Assembly: GCF_003268395.1 (NCBI RefSeq)
Contig: NZ_LQXQ01000009.1
Span: forward strand, 39,199 to 103,198
Direction: 5' to 3'
Length of the DNA: 64,000 nucleotides
Origin: Acinetobacter sp. CFCC 10889
GTDB taxonomy: Bacteria; Pseudomonadota; Gammaproteobacteria; Pseudomonadales; Moraxellaceae
Shown here in pieces: positions 18,542 to 29,195 of the stretch; within the stretch, counting starts at the first letter, position 1; every line of letters starts with the position of its first letter. The notes under the pieces were generated by a model. That model was given only the letters and a program-made list of their open reading frames with translations. It was not told where the DNA came from and did no database searches. Made by a program: the position numbers and the translations under genes.

Positions 18542-19819
18542 ATGAATAGTTTAATTCCAATGCAAGACATTGATCGTGATTACAATGAATTAGTACAAAG
18601 CGATCGTGCGCATACTTCGCTGTATAAAGACCCTGCTATTTTTGAAGATGAAATGGAAAAAATCTTCTACAAAACATGGGTATGGGTAGCACATGCCAGT
18701 GAAATTCCAGATGTGGGCAGTTATAAAACCATGAACATTGGCAAACAGCCTGTTGTTGCAGTACGTGACCGTAAAAAGAAAGTCCACGTACTATTAAACC
18801 GTTGCCGCCATCGCGCTGCAACGGTGTGTGAACATAAAAAGGGTAAAACCAACAGCTTCGTTTGTCCGTATCACGGTTGGAGCTATGCACTTGATGGTAG
18901 TTTACGTGGTGTGCCATCACCTGAAAGTTATGGTGAATGTCTGGATAAATCAGAATTGCCGATGATTAGCCTACGTGTTGAAGAATATAACGGCATGATT
19001 TTCGCTTCATTTAACCATGAGATTGAACCGCTTGAAGACTTCTTGGGTGCTGCGAAAAAGTGGATTGATTTATTCATGAAACAAGGTGCGGGTTATCCAG
19101 TTAAAGTCTTAGGTGAACACCGTTTTACTTTCCCTGGTAACTGGAAAATTCAGTTAGAAAATACTACGGATGCGTATCATTTCCCATTGGTGCATAAATC
19201 ATTCTTAAGTTCAGTCGATGAAAAAACTGAAGAATTATTTAACTTTGAAAATCAACCGGGCTTTGTTGAAGACTTGGGCAATGGTCATAGTGTCATGGTG
19301 ATGATTCCTGAATTGGTTGATCTTGATGAAGAACTGATGGAGCGTCCAATTCAAGAACGTTTTGAAAATTTGGCACAAGCCTTACGTGATGAAGGTCATG
19401 CCGAACTTGAAGTGCGCCGTATTGTTCGGGCTGTTGGTGGTTCAGGTTTTAACCTCAATATTTTCCCAAATATTGCATGTTCTATGGCGTTCTTCCGTGT
19501 GATGCAACCGATTTCAGTGGAAAAAACTGAAATTCACCATTCTGTGATTACCATGGATGGTGGTCCGCAAATTGCCAATCAATATCGCTTACGTTTACAT
19601 GAGCATTTCCAAGGTCCGTTTGGTTTTGGTACACCTGATGATGCTGAAGCATGGGAACGTGTACAAAAAGGTGCAAGTGCGGGTGATGATTTATGGATCA
19701 TGCTGAATCGTGGTTTGCCGGGTGAAGTAAAAACTGAAGATGGTTTAAAAAGTGATGTCAGTGCAGAAACAGGGATGCGTGCTGCTTATCAGCAGTGGAA
19801 AAAGTTGATGACGGTTTAA
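18542..19819 (+). CDS. iacC: Rieske aromatic-ring-hydroxylating dioxygenase alpha subunit, probable IacC
   Basis: The 425-residue subunit has the Rieske 2Fe-2S motif CRH ... CPYH (around residues 85-110). The mononuclear iron site is seen in ENTTDAYHFPLVHKS, with two His ligands; the downstream Asp lies in GDDLW. IacC with IacD and reductase IacF converts dioxindole-3-acetate to catechol in the accepted scheme. The ATG is preceded by AAGGAT. The beta-subunit gene follows after 10 bases. Confidence 0.85.
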   Translation: MNSLIPMQDIDRDYNELVQSDRAHTSLYKDPAIFEDEMEKIFYKTWVWVAHASEIPDVGSYKTMNIGKQPVVAVRDRKKKVHVLLNRCRHRAATVCEHKKGKTNSFVCPYHGWSYALDGSLRGVPSPESYGECLDKSELPMISLRVEEYNGMIFASFNHEIEPLEDFLGAAKKWIDLFMKQGAGYPVKVLGEHRFTFPGNWKIQLENTTDAYHFPLVHKSFLSSVDEKTEELFNFENQPGFVEDLGNGHSVMVMIPELVDLDEELMERPIQERFENLAQALRDEGHAELEVRRIVRAVGGSGFNLNIFPNIACSMAFFRVMQPISVEKTEIHHSVITMDGGPQIANQYRLRLHEHFQGPFGFGTPDDAEAWERVQKGASAGDDLWIMLNRGLPGEVKTEDGLKSDVSAETGMRAAYQQWKKLMTV

Positions 19820-19829
19820 GGAGAATGCC

Positions 19830-20315
19830 ATGAAAATTGATTTAAATTTATTGAATGAAGTCACTGCTTTTGTATGGGCAGAAGCAGATATGCTTGACCA
19901 TTTTGAACATGAAGCTTGGTTAAATCTGTGGAATGAGCAGGGTGTTTATATCATCCCGATTGATCCAACATTGACGGATTATGAAAACAATCTGAATTAT
20001 GCGTATGACAATCATCACATGCGTCAGCTTCGGGTGAATCGTTTGAAAAATGGGGAAGCCATTTCAACATCACCGAAAGCCAATACGGTACGTAGTGTGT
20101 CACGTATTCGTGTGATTAAAGATGAAGATGGTGAAATTATCTTGCGCTGCGCACAAAACCTACGTGAATTTCGTAAGGAAAATTTAAAAAATTATACGGC
20201 TGATGTAACTTTCCATTTGGTACGTGATGCAGCACAAGGTTTTAAAATTAATCGTAAAATTATTAACTTAGTCAACTCTACTGATACTTTGGCAGGGATC
20301 AGCTACATTCTCTAG
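19830..20315 (+). CDS. iacD: Aromatic-ring-hydroxylating dioxygenase beta subunit, probable IacD
   Basis: The 161-residue protein has the NTF2-like cone fold of dioxygenase beta subunits (EAWLNLWNEQGVYIIPIDP; SRIRVIKDEDGEIILR). It pairs with the alpha subunit just upstream; the two would form an oligomer in the cytoplasm. AAGGAGA precedes the ATG, and the next gene starts 9 bases later. Confidence 0.85.
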   Translation: MKIDLNLLNEVTAFVWAEADMLDHFEHEAWLNLWNEQGVYIIPIDPTLTDYENNLNYAYDNHHMRQLRVNRLKNGEAISTSPKANTVRSVSRIRVIKDEDGEIILRCAQNLREFRKENLKNYTADVTFHLVRDAAQGFKINRKIINLVNSTDTLAGISYIL

Positions 20316-20324
20316 GAGAACACA

Positions 20325-21068
20325 ATGAAACAGGTTGTTTTAGTGACAGGTGCTGCCTCAGGTTTGGGAAATGTCATTGCAGAATATTTTGCAGCGCAAG
20401 GTCATCAAGTGATTTTATCGGCAAGTACGCTAGAAAAGGCGGAAAATGCCAAAGCACGTAGTCCGCATGCAGAGCAGATGTTTCCACTTAAACTGGATAT
20501 TTCAGTTGAGGCAGACTTCCATACAGCAGTGCAGTGGATTGAGGATAAATTCTCAAAGCTTGATGTGCTCATTAACAATGCCACAGTCACTAAAGCCACA
20601 CCTGTTTTAGAGATTACTGCCGCAGATTTTGATTGGATTACACAGGTGAATCAGCGTGGTACTTTTCAAGCGTGTCAAATCATTGGTAAATACATGGCTG
20701 AAAAAGGCTATGGGCGCATCATTAATATGGCGTCACTTGCGGGACAAAATGGTGGTACAGCAACAGGTGCACACTATGCTGCAACCAAAGGTGCGATTGT
20801 GACCTTAACCAAAATTTTTGCCAAAGAATTTGCTGCTAAAGGGGTTACTGTAAATGCAGTTGCTCCAGGTCCGATGGAATCACCGATAGTACATAGCGTT
20901 GTTTCTGATGAAAAAATGGCACAGTTTATTCAAAATATTCCAGTAAAAGCTTTGGGGAGTATGGAGTTTATTGCGGAAACTTGTGGATTATTGGCAAGTC
21001 AAATGCAGCATTTGTTACAGGTGCAACATGGGACATTAATGGCGGATTATTTATGCGTTAAGCCATGA
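20325..21068 (+). CDS. iacE: Short-chain dehydrogenase, probable IacE, frameshifted at the C-terminus
   Basis: SDR with cofactor motif TGAASGLG and catalytic YAATK (Tyr and Lys). In the iac pathway the SDR IacE acts on the oxidised indole-acetate intermediate before ring opening; the exact step is still debated. The C-terminus breaks at the A-run 21001-21003. Adding one A back gives the normal SDR ending FVTGATWDINGGLFMR and a stop at 21061 (245 residues). As written the last ~22 residues are replaced by unrelated ones. The catalytic core is intact, but this tail usually closes the active site and helps the tetramer, so activity may be lost. It lies 9 bases after iacD. Confidence 0.8.
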   Translation: MKQVVLVTGAASGLGNVIAEYFAAQGHQVILSASTLEKAENAKARSPHAEQMFPLKLDISVEADFHTAVQWIEDKFSKLDVLINNATVTKATPVLEITAADFDWITQVNQRGTFQACQIIGKYMAEKGYGRIINMASLAGQNGGTATGAHYAATKGAIVTLTKIFAKEFAAKGVTVNAVAPGPMESPIVHSVVSDEKMAQFIQNIPVKALGSMEFIAETCGLLASQMQHLLQVQHGTLMADYLCVKP

Positions 21069-21095
21069 GCTTAACCTGTAAGAGGGAGAAAAATC

Positions 21096-22049
21096 ATGAC
21101 AACACTTTATCATGTTGTGGTTAAAAATCGCCATGTCGAAGGTGAAAATGTCGCAGTGATGGAGTTTGAATCTGCAACATCGACAGCATTACCTCAAATT
21201 GAAGCAGGTGCGCATATTGATGTGCATTTGCCCAATGGTATGGTGCGCCAGTATTCATTGTGCCAGAACCCAAGTCAGCAGGGGGTTTTCCGTTTGGGTA
21301 TTTTACGTGATCCTGAGTCACGTGGTGGTTCAGTTTCCGCATTTGATGACTTAAAAAATGGCATGCAAATTCAGGTCAGCGAGCCGAAAAATTTATTTCC
21401 ATTGGTCAAAGCCAAACATTCAGTGTTGATTGGTGGCGGCATCGGTATTACGCCATTGATTACGATGGCGTATCAGTTGGCACAAGAGGGAGCATCGTTT
21501 GAGTTGCATTATTGCGGTGCGAGTCCTGAACGTTGTGCATTTGTCGATGAGATTAAAAATGGTGAATTAGCTACATTTACCACCTTTCATTTTAAGTCTG
21601 AAGGTGCAAGTCATCGCAAGTTTTTTGAATCTGCGATTCAAGATATTGATGCAGAAAGCCATATTTATACTTGTGGTCCAAATGGATTTATGGACTGGGT
21701 GATTAATTTAGCGACAACGCAACATTTTCCAGACAGCCAAATTCATAAAGAATATTTCCAAGTAGATGTGGAAACAGGTGGTGATGCCTTTGAAGTAGTG
21801 GCACAGCAAAGCGGTAAAATTATTTTGGTAGATGCAGAAGAAACGATTTTACAGGCACTTGCACGAGAAGGCATTGAGATTGAAATGTCTTGTGAGCAAG
21901 GGGTGTGTGGGACATGTATGTGCGATGTGATCGAGGGTGAGCCTGATCATCGAGATGTGTATTTTACTGATGAAGAAAAAGCCAGTAATGAACAGATTTT
22001 AGTGTGCTGTTCAAGATCTAAATCAGCACGCTTGGTACTCGATATTTAA
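21096..22049 (+). CDS. iacF: Ferredoxin reductase-type electron donor (PDR/VanB family), probable IacF
   Basis: The 317-residue protein has an FMN/FAD-binding barrel (motif RQYSLCQNP), an NAD-binding domain (IGGGIGITPLI; CGPNGF) and a C-terminal plant-type 2Fe-2S ferredoxin domain (CEQGVCGTCMC, with a later Cys). This is the phthalate-dioxygenase-reductase layout and it should feed electrons to the IacC/IacD oxygenase. AGAGGGAG precedes the ATG. It sits 27 bases after the frameshifted iacE. Confidence 0.85.
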   Translation: MTTLYHVVVKNRHVEGENVAVMEFESATSTALPQIEAGAHIDVHLPNGMVRQYSLCQNPSQQGVFRLGILRDPESRGGSVSAFDDLKNGMQIQVSEPKNLFPLVKAKHSVLIGGGIGITPLITMAYQLAQEGASFELHYCGASPERCAFVDEIKNGELATFTTFHFKSEGASHRKFFESAIQDIDAESHIYTCGPNGFMDWVINLATTQHFPDSQIHKEYFQVDVETGGDAFEVVAQQSGKIILVDAEETILQALAREGIEIEMSCEQGVCGTCMCDVIEGEPDHRDVYFTDEEKASNEQILVCCSRSKSARLVLDI

Positions 22050-22086
22050 GTCTTTGCTATTTAAAGAATTGATTTTTGAATATTGA

Positions 22087-23079
<993 letters not shown>

Positions 23080-23220
23080 GCTAAAAGTGAATTGATGATA
23101 GAGCGCAGAAATAGCTAAGTCAGAGCCTTGGCGTTAAAAACAGAAAGCTTTTATTACTGTGAGCTAAGCTTTAAGATAAATATGAATGTTGATCTTGTTC
23201 GTTTTAGAATATGTAAAATT

Positions 23221-23240
23221 TATCACTCAAATGTGTGATA
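23221..23240. promoter_or_regulatory. Candidate operator upstream of the ABC transporter genes
   Basis: Inverted repeat TATCAC-N8-GTGATA, about 93 bases before the substrate-binding-protein ATG. The cognate regulator is unknown; iacR or a regulator outside the window is possible. Confidence 0.4.
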
Positions 23241-23332
23241 TATTTTTTAAAATTAACAAGAAAATTACATGTATTTATGTTATAAAAAATGAAGTCGAGA
23301 GACTTGTGATAATGAAAAATGGAGTTAACGAT

Positions 23333-24475
23333 ATGGAAATTAAAAAAATATTACTGCTTTCAGCATTGACGACTGTTGCAGTAAGTAGCCACGCAGAAAT
23401 TCGCATAGGTGTGGTCAGTTCATCTACTGGACCTGTTGCTATGGTGGGAATTCCCCAACGCAATACGATTGCTTTATTGCCTAAAATGATTGCTGGCGAG
23501 AAAGTTACTTATATTTCTTTAGATGATGCGAGTGATCCAACAGCTAGCGTAAAAGCGGTCAATAAACTGATCAATGAAAGTAATGTTGATGCCATTATTG
23601 GTCCATCAGGTTCACCGAATGCCAATGCTGTGATTGGTACAATTGCCAAAGCACAAGTGCCTTTGCTTGCCCCTGTAGGAACATCTACAGTAGTTTTACC
23701 GATGAATGAGCAACGTAAATGGGTTTTTAAAACCACGCAAAATGATGAGTTAATTGCAGAAGCGTTGGTTGAAGACATGGTAAAACGTAAGATTAAAACT
23801 TTAGGTTTTATCGGTACGGCAGACCCTTATGGTGAAAACTGGAGTAAAGTCGTTAGCGCGTTGGCTGCGAAAAAGGGCATTAAAGTGACTCAAAAAGAGT
23901 CTTTCCAACGTCAAGATACGTCATTAACAGGGCAAGCACTGAAGTTAATTGCAGGTAAACCACAAGCAATTTTGATTGCAGCACCTGGTAGTGCTGCAGT
24001 TACACCGCAAGTGGCATTATATGATCGTGGTTATCGTGGACAGGTTTATCAAACGCATGGCGCAGCATTGGATCAGTTCTTAAAGCTTGGTGGTAAAAAA
24101 GTTGAAAATACCATTTTGGCTGCAAGTTTGATGTTGGTGATCAATGAAGTTGCCAATACGCATCCATCCAAAGCTGTTGCTTTGCAATATATGAATAACT
24201 ATAAAAAAGCCTATGGCAGCTATCCTGCGACTTTTGGAGCGAATGTTTATGATGCAGGATTATTACTTGAGAAAGCGATTCCAATCGCATTAAAACAGTC
24301 GAAACCAGGCAATGTAAAATTCCGTCAAGCCTTACGCAGTGCGTTGGAGCAGACCAAAGAGTTAGCAGCAACACAAGGTGTTTACAACATGACACCGATG
24401 GATCATAGCGGCTTTGATAAACGTGGTCGTGTCATGATTACAGTCAAAAATGGACAATGGACATTGTTGAAATAA
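23333..24475 (+). CDS. Branched-chain amino acid/aromatic-acid-type ABC transporter substrate-binding protein
   Basis: The 380-residue periplasmic binding protein has a signal peptide (MEIKKILLLSALTTVAVSSHA) cleaved before EIRIG. The two-lobed LivJ/LivK fold follows (GVVSSSTGPVA ... LDDASDPTASVKAVNKLI). The start at 23333 is chosen for GGAG 8 bases upstream; an upstream ATG at 23312 is less good. It is followed by permease and ATPase genes of the same transporter. Proteins of this class bind Leu/Ile/Val or aromatic acids; the position after iac suggests an aromatic acid. Confidence 0.85.
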   Translation: MEIKKILLLSALTTVAVSSHAEIRIGVVSSSTGPVAMVGIPQRNTIALLPKMIAGEKVTYISLDDASDPTASVKAVNKLINESNVDAIIGPSGSPNANAVIGTIAKAQVPLLAPVGTSTVVLPMNEQRKWVFKTTQNDELIAEALVEDMVKRKIKTLGFIGTADPYGENWSKVVSALAAKKGIKVTQKESFQRQDTSLTGQALKLIAGKPQAILIAAPGSAAVTPQVALYDRGYRGQVYQTHGAALDQFLKLGGKKVENTILAASLMLVINEVANTHPSKAVALQYMNNYKKAYGSYPATFGANVYDAGLLLEKAIPIALKQSKPGNVKFRQALRSALEQTKELAATQGVYNMTPMDHSGFDKRGRVMITVKNGQWTLLK

Positions 24476-24569
24476 TTCATCTTTCTTAATTTTTAATCTG
24501 CTATTTAAATATTAGGGTGTCAACGCTCTGAGTGGAGTGTTGCCTCTAAAATGGCAAGGATCTGGCGTT

Positions 24570-25607
24570 ATGGATTTAAATATCGCATTAATTCTTGGGC
24601 AAGATGGAATTACCAGTGGTGCAATTTATGCCTTGCTCGCATTATGTATTTTATTGGTTTTTACTGTAACCCGAATTTTACTTATTCCCTTAGGCGAGTT
24701 TAGTGTTTTTGGTGCGTTGACATTGGCTGCCATTCAGGCAGGGACACCAAGTCGTATTGTATGGCTACTCGTGGTGTTTTTTGTTGCACAATTGCTCATA
24801 GATGTTTATGTGAGTTTTAAAAATAACGCAAAATTAAATTTAAAAGGTCATGCACTTGGGGTAGCCTATATCGCATTGCTCACTGCCGCAATGTATTTTT
24901 TACCTTTGGCAAATTTACCGATTTTTGTGCAAGTCATATTGGCTTTGGCTGTAGTGACGCCATTAGGACCACAAATTTATCGTTTATTTTTCCAACCTTT
25001 AGTTGCGGCAAAGCCTTTGGTTTTACTCATTGTTTCGATTGCTGTGCATGTGGCATTGGTTGGTATTGGGTTATTAATATTTGGTCCAGATGGTGCACAA
25101 ACTAAACCTTTTAGCGAAGCAACTTTTGAGGTTGGAAGTTTAGTGGTGAGTAGCCAGACGCTATTTATTCTTGCTGCATTCTTCATTCTCATTATTGCCC
25201 TTTGGTATTTCTTTGGCAAAACTTTATATGGCAAAGCGCTGAGAGCAACGGCGGTGAATCGTATTGGTGCACAACTCATGGGTATTTCTCCGATTTTTGC
25301 AGGAAAAATTACCTTTGCAATGGCAGCATTTATGGGGGCTTTTGCAGGGATTCTCATTGCGCCAATTACCACTTTGTACTATGACTCTGGTTTTATTATC
25401 AGTTTAAAAGGCTTTGTCGGGGCAATTATTGGCGGTTTAGCCAGTTTTCCTGTTGCTGCTGCGGGCTCCGTGGTTGTGGGAATTATTGAAGCATTTTCGA
25501 TGTTTTGGGCAAGTGATTATAAAGAAATTATTGTATTTACCTTGATCATCCCATTTTTGCTGTGGAAGTCTTTAACCTCTCGTCAAATTGAGGAGGATCA
25601 TGAATGA
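24570..25607 (+). CDS. ABC transporter permease, LivH type
   Basis: The 345-residue membrane protein has about eight hydrophobic segments and the LivH permease signature near RATAVNRIGAQLMGISP. The ATG at 24570 is preceded by AAGGA. An in-frame GTG at 24537 is an alternative start. Its stop overlaps the start of the next gene by 4 bases (ATGA), showing tight coupling. Confidence 0.85.
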   Translation: MDLNIALILGQDGITSGAIYALLALCILLVFTVTRILLIPLGEFSVFGALTLAAIQAGTPSRIVWLLVVFFVAQLLIDVYVSFKNNAKLNLKGHALGVAYIALLTAAMYFLPLANLPIFVQVILALAVVTPLGPQIYRLFFQPLVAAKPLVLLIVSIAVHVALVGIGLLIFGPDGAQTKPFSEATFEVGSLVVSSQTLFILAAFFILIIALWYFFGKTLYGKALRATAVNRIGAQLMGISPIFAGKITFAMAAFMGAFAGILIAPITTLYYDSGFIISLKGFVGAIIGGLASFPVAAAGSVVVGIIEAFSMFWASDYKEIIVFTLIIPFLLWKSLTSRQIEEDHE

Positions 25608-27406
25608 AGTCTAAATATTTATTTATGGGCTTTATTGCCATCATGGCGATCAGTCCTCTGCTTTTACCAACATATCAAGTCACTTTGCTGAACTATATTG
25701 GTTTGAATGCCTTGGTGGTATTGGGACTGGTTTTACTGACAGGTGTAGGGGGAATGACCAGTTTTGGTCAGGCAGCGTTGGTTGGGATCGGGGCGTATTC
25801 AACGGCATATTTAACAGTGACTGAGCAATTGCCACATTTTTTAGCATGGACAGGCGGTAGTCCTTGGGCTGCATTGTTCTTGGGTATTTTTATTACTGTT
25901 ATTTCTGCGCTATTGGTCGGTGGATTAACCTTAAAACTTTCGGGGCATTATTTACCTTTAGGTACGATTGCATGGGGCATTTCTTTATATTATTTCTTCT
26001 CGACCATTGAAACCTTGGGTGGGCATTCGGGAATTTCCAATATTCCGAATATTTCAATCGCAGGCTATGCTTTAGATACCAATAACAAGATGTTTTATTT
26101 GATTTGGTTGATTCTTTGTATTGCCATTATTCTGACTAAAAATTTACTGAACTCAAGAGAGGGACGTGCGATTCGTGCATTGAAAGGTGGACAAATCATG
26201 GCGGAATCTATGGGGGTAAATACCTTTAGATCGAAAATGGTGGTCTTTATCATTTCTTCGATTTTTGCATCTATTTCGGGTTGGCTTTATGCGCATAACC
26301 AATCTTTTATTAATCCAACACCATTTGGCTTACAGATGGGGATTGATTATTTGTTTATGGCATTACTTGGCGGTGTGAGCAGTATTTGGGGGGCAATTTT
26401 TGGTGCAGGCATTTTTACGATGATGCGCCAATGGTTGCAAGACCTGATGCCTGTACTGTTTGGTAATGATGGACAGTATGAAACCATAGTCTTTGGCTTA
26501 ATGATCGTGGTTTTGATGCAAAAAGCACCCTCAGGTTTATGGCCAATGTTGGTGAAGCTTGTCCCACAACGTTTTAAAGCCAATGATCTACATACGGTGT
26601 TAACTGAGCCAACACAAAAATTACCGAGTTTAGACTTGCCTGCCAAAGGCACAGTAATTCTTGAAGCGAAAAATGTCACGAAAAAATTTGGTGGTTTGGT
26701 TGCCAATAACAACATGAATTTAAAAATTCATGCAGGTGAGATTTTGGCACTGATTGGTCCGAATGGTGCGGGTAAAAGTACCATGTTTAATCAACTTTCA
26801 GGTGTTGATGTGCCGACCAGTGGCGAAGTAATTTTTTTAGGCGAAAAAATTAATGGAAAACAATCACGTGAAATTGCCAAAAAAGGGCTGAGTCGTACTT
26901 TCCAACATGTCAAAATTTTGCCTGAGATGACAGTGCTTGAAAATGTCGTGATCGGTGCGCATTTACGTGGCAAAAAAGGCGTATGGGCTTCATTACTGCG
27001 TCTTGATCGTGAAGAAGAAAATAATCTATTAAATGAAGCGAAATATCAGCTTGAACGTGTAGGTTTAGGTGAATTTCTTTATACCGAAGCAGGCAGTTTA
27101 GCACTCGGACAACAACGAATTTTAGAGATTGCACGGGCTTTGTGTGCGCATCCAAGTTTGTTATTGCTGGATGAACCCGCAGCAGGTTTGCGCTTCAAAG
27201 AAAAACAAGCTTTGGCAGATTTATTAAGCAGATTAAAAGCTGAAGGTATGGCGATTTTACTGGTCGAACATGATATGGATTTTGTCATGAATTTGGTGGA
27301 TCAAGTCGTGGTGATGGAATTCGGTGAAAAGATTGCAGAAGGTTTACCTGAAGATGTGCAAAAAAATGAAGCTGTATTAGAAGCGTATTTAGGAGGGGTT
27401 GCATGA
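25604..27406 (+). CDS. Fused ABC permease and ATPase (LivM-LivG type)
   Basis: The 600-residue protein has a LivM-like membrane part (residues 1 to about 330, with RAIRALKGGQIMAESMGVN) followed by a LivG-like ATPase domain (from about 345). The ATPase has Walker A GPNGAGKST, the signature region LALGQQRILEIARAL and Walker B LLLLDEP. The canonical LSGGQ is replaced by SLALGQQ, as is usual for LivG. Fused LivM-LivG proteins are known in proteobacteria. It overlaps the neighbours on both sides by 4 bases. Confidence 0.85.
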   Translation: MKSKYLFMGFIAIMAISPLLLPTYQVTLLNYIGLNALVVLGLVLLTGVGGMTSFGQAALVGIGAYSTAYLTVTEQLPHFLAWTGGSPWAALFLGIFITVISALLVGGLTLKLSGHYLPLGTIAWGISLYYFFSTIETLGGHSGISNIPNISIAGYALDTNNKMFYLIWLILCIAIILTKNLLNSREGRAIRALKGGQIMAESMGVNTFRSKMVVFIISSIFASISGWLYAHNQSFINPTPFGLQMGIDYLFMALLGGVSSIWGAIFGAGIFTMMRQWLQDLMPVLFGNDGQYETIVFGLMIVVLMQKAPSGLWPMLVKLVPQRFKANDLHTVLTEPTQKLPSLDLPAKGTVILEAKNVTKKFGGLVANNNMNLKIHAGEILALIGPNGAGKSTMFNQLSGVDVPTSGEVIFLGEKINGKQSREIAKKGLSRTFQHVKILPEMTVLENVVIGAHLRGKKGVWASLLRLDREEENNLLNEAKYQLERVGLGEFLYTEAGSLALGQQRILEIARALCAHPSLLLLDEPAAGLRFKEKQALADLLSRLKAEGMAILLVEHDMDFVMNLVDQVVVMEFGEKIAEGLPEDVQKNEAVLEAYLGGVA

Positions 27407-28176
27407 GCATTGTCACTGGAAATACGCAAGGAAAAAGCTTGCTTGAAGTGAATAATTTAACGGTTGCTTATGGCAAAGTTGAAGCACTCATAAACTTTAA
27501 TATGCGTGTCAATGAAGGGCAAATTGTATCTGTAGTTGGACCCAATGGCGCAGGAAAAACCACTTTACTTTCAGCCATCATGGGCGTACTGGGTTCAAAA
27601 GGACAGGTAGAATTTGATGGAAGTGTCGAACAATGCCCTCAGATTGAACGTATGGTGGTACGTGGCTTAGGATTAGTCCCAGAAAAAAGAGAACTGTTTA
27701 GTAGCATGAGCATTGAAGACAATTTAATGCTTGGAGGCTTTCAACGTTATCGTCATGGTGATCGAGCTTTAAAAGATACTTTAGATGAAGTCTATAGCAT
27801 ATTTCCAAGGCTAAAAGAGCGCCGTATTCAAGAGGCTGGCACACTCTCTGGCGGTGAACGTCAAATGTTAGCGGTAGGGCGGGCTTTAATGGCAAAACCA
27901 AAACTGTTAATGCTCGATGAACCAAGTTTAGGTTTAGCACCCTTAATTACCCGTGAAATTTTTAAAATTATTGATCAATTGCGTGGGCAAGGTGTTTCAA
28001 TTTTATTGGTGGAGCAAAATGCCCGTGCTGCCCTAAAGCTTGCAGACTATGCCTATGTGCTTGAAATGGGGGAATTGTCGATGCAAGGCACAGGGCAAGA
28101 TTTGGTGGAAGACCCACGGATTATTGAAAGTTATCTCGGAATTAATAGTAAACATCAGGACATTCTAGCGATTTAA
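27403..28176 (+). CDS. ABC transporter ATP-binding protein, LivF type
   Basis: The 257-residue ATPase has Walker A GPNGAGKTT, signature LSGGERQML and Walker B LLMLDEPSLGL. Together with the preceding fusion protein it would form the ATPase pair that drives import. It starts inside the end of the previous gene. Confidence 0.85.
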   Translation: MSIVTGNTQGKSLLEVNNLTVAYGKVEALINFNMRVNEGQIVSVVGPNGAGKTTLLSAIMGVLGSKGQVEFDGSVEQCPQIERMVVRGLGLVPEKRELFSSMSIEDNLMLGGFQRYRHGDRALKDTLDEVYSIFPRLKERRIQEAGTLSGGERQMLAVGRALMAKPKLLMLDEPSLGLAPLITREIFKIIDQLRGQGVSILLVEQNARAALKLADYAYVLEMGELSMQGTGQDLVEDPRIIESYLGINSKHQDILAI

Positions 28177-28190
28177 GATGGAGTTTTGTG

Positions 28191-29183
28191 ATGCAAAAAA
28201 ATGCCAAAATTGCCATTTTAGGAGCAGGTGCGATTGGTTGTAGCTTAGCTACTCGACTCATTTTATCGGGTTGTACGCATGTCAGTTTGGTTGCACGTGG
28301 TGAAAATTTTCATGTTTTATCAACTCAAGGAATTCATCTTAAAGATTTAACAGGTGAATATCATGTGCAGCCGTATCAAGTGGTTGAAAATTTAACTCAG
28401 TTGGATACACAAGATATTGTTTTTATTGCAACAAAGTCCAATGCTCTACCACAGTTTGTACAATCACTTCAGCATGTTTTACATGCTGATAGCTTGGTTA
28501 TTCCTTTAATGAATGGTATTCCATTTTGGTATTTCTACCAAGACGAGGCGCAGCAGGATATTCCTGTAGTGAAATGTTTGGATGCTGATCAACAATTAAT
28601 TCAATATTTTCCTTTAGCACATTTAATCGGTGCAGTCGTGTTTATCACCGCAGAACTGAAAGCATATGGCAAGGTCGAGTCAAATAATCCGTATTTATTA
28701 ATTCTAGGTGAACCAAGTCATCGCATTACCCCACGTGTACAGGCACTTGAAGAGGTCTTTGCCAATACTGAAATTGAATTAAGGATAACGGAACATATTC
28801 GAGATCAGATTTGGACAAAAGTCATTGCAAATCTAAGTTCAAATCCTTTGTCTGTGGTTGCAGGGGCAACATTAAAAGACATTTATTCTCATCCGTATTT
28901 ACAAGAAATGACCTTGCAAATTACCCAAGAAGTACGTCAAGTCGCTGCGAGCTATGGTGCACGGATCAGCATAGATCCAATGACTTTTTTACAACTTGGT
29001 GCAGAGATGGGCGAGATTCATACTTCAATGTGGCATGACTATCAAAAAAAGCAAGCTTTAGAAATGGCAGGCATTGCAGAAGCTGTTTTTGAACTCGCAG
29101 AACGATTTAATTGCCCAATGCCTGTGACCAAACAGATTTGTAATCTTACTCATTATCTCAGTGAACAATCACTCAAACCATAA
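28191..29183 (+). CDS. 2-dehydropantoate 2-reductase-like protein (ketopantoate reductase family)
   Basis: The 330-residue protein has an N-terminal NADP-binding motif (ILGAGAIGCSLA). The C-terminal helical domain carries the family's Lys (IRDQIWTKVIANLSSNPLSVV). PanE makes pantoate from ketopantoate, but operon homologues often act on other 2-oxo acids. Being tied to an ABC transporter and an aldolase-like gene, a catabolic role is more likely than pantothenate synthesis. The ATG at 28191 has GGAG upstream; an in-frame GTG one codon earlier is possible. Confidence 0.75.
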   Translation: MQKNAKIAILGAGAIGCSLATRLILSGCTHVSLVARGENFHVLSTQGIHLKDLTGEYHVQPYQVVENLTQLDTQDIVFIATKSNALPQFVQSLQHVLHADSLVIPLMNGIPFWYFYQDEAQQDIPVVKCLDADQQLIQYFPLAHLIGAVVFITAELKAYGKVESNNPYLLILGEPSHRITPRVQALEEVFANTEIELRITEHIRDQIWTKVIANLSSNPLSVVAGATLKDIYSHPYLQEMTLQITQEVRQVAASYGARISIDPMTFLQLGAEMGEIHTSMWHDYQKKQALEMAGIAEAVFELAERFNCPMPVTKQICNLTHYLSEQSLKP

Positions 29184-29195
29184 AAAAGGATTTTT

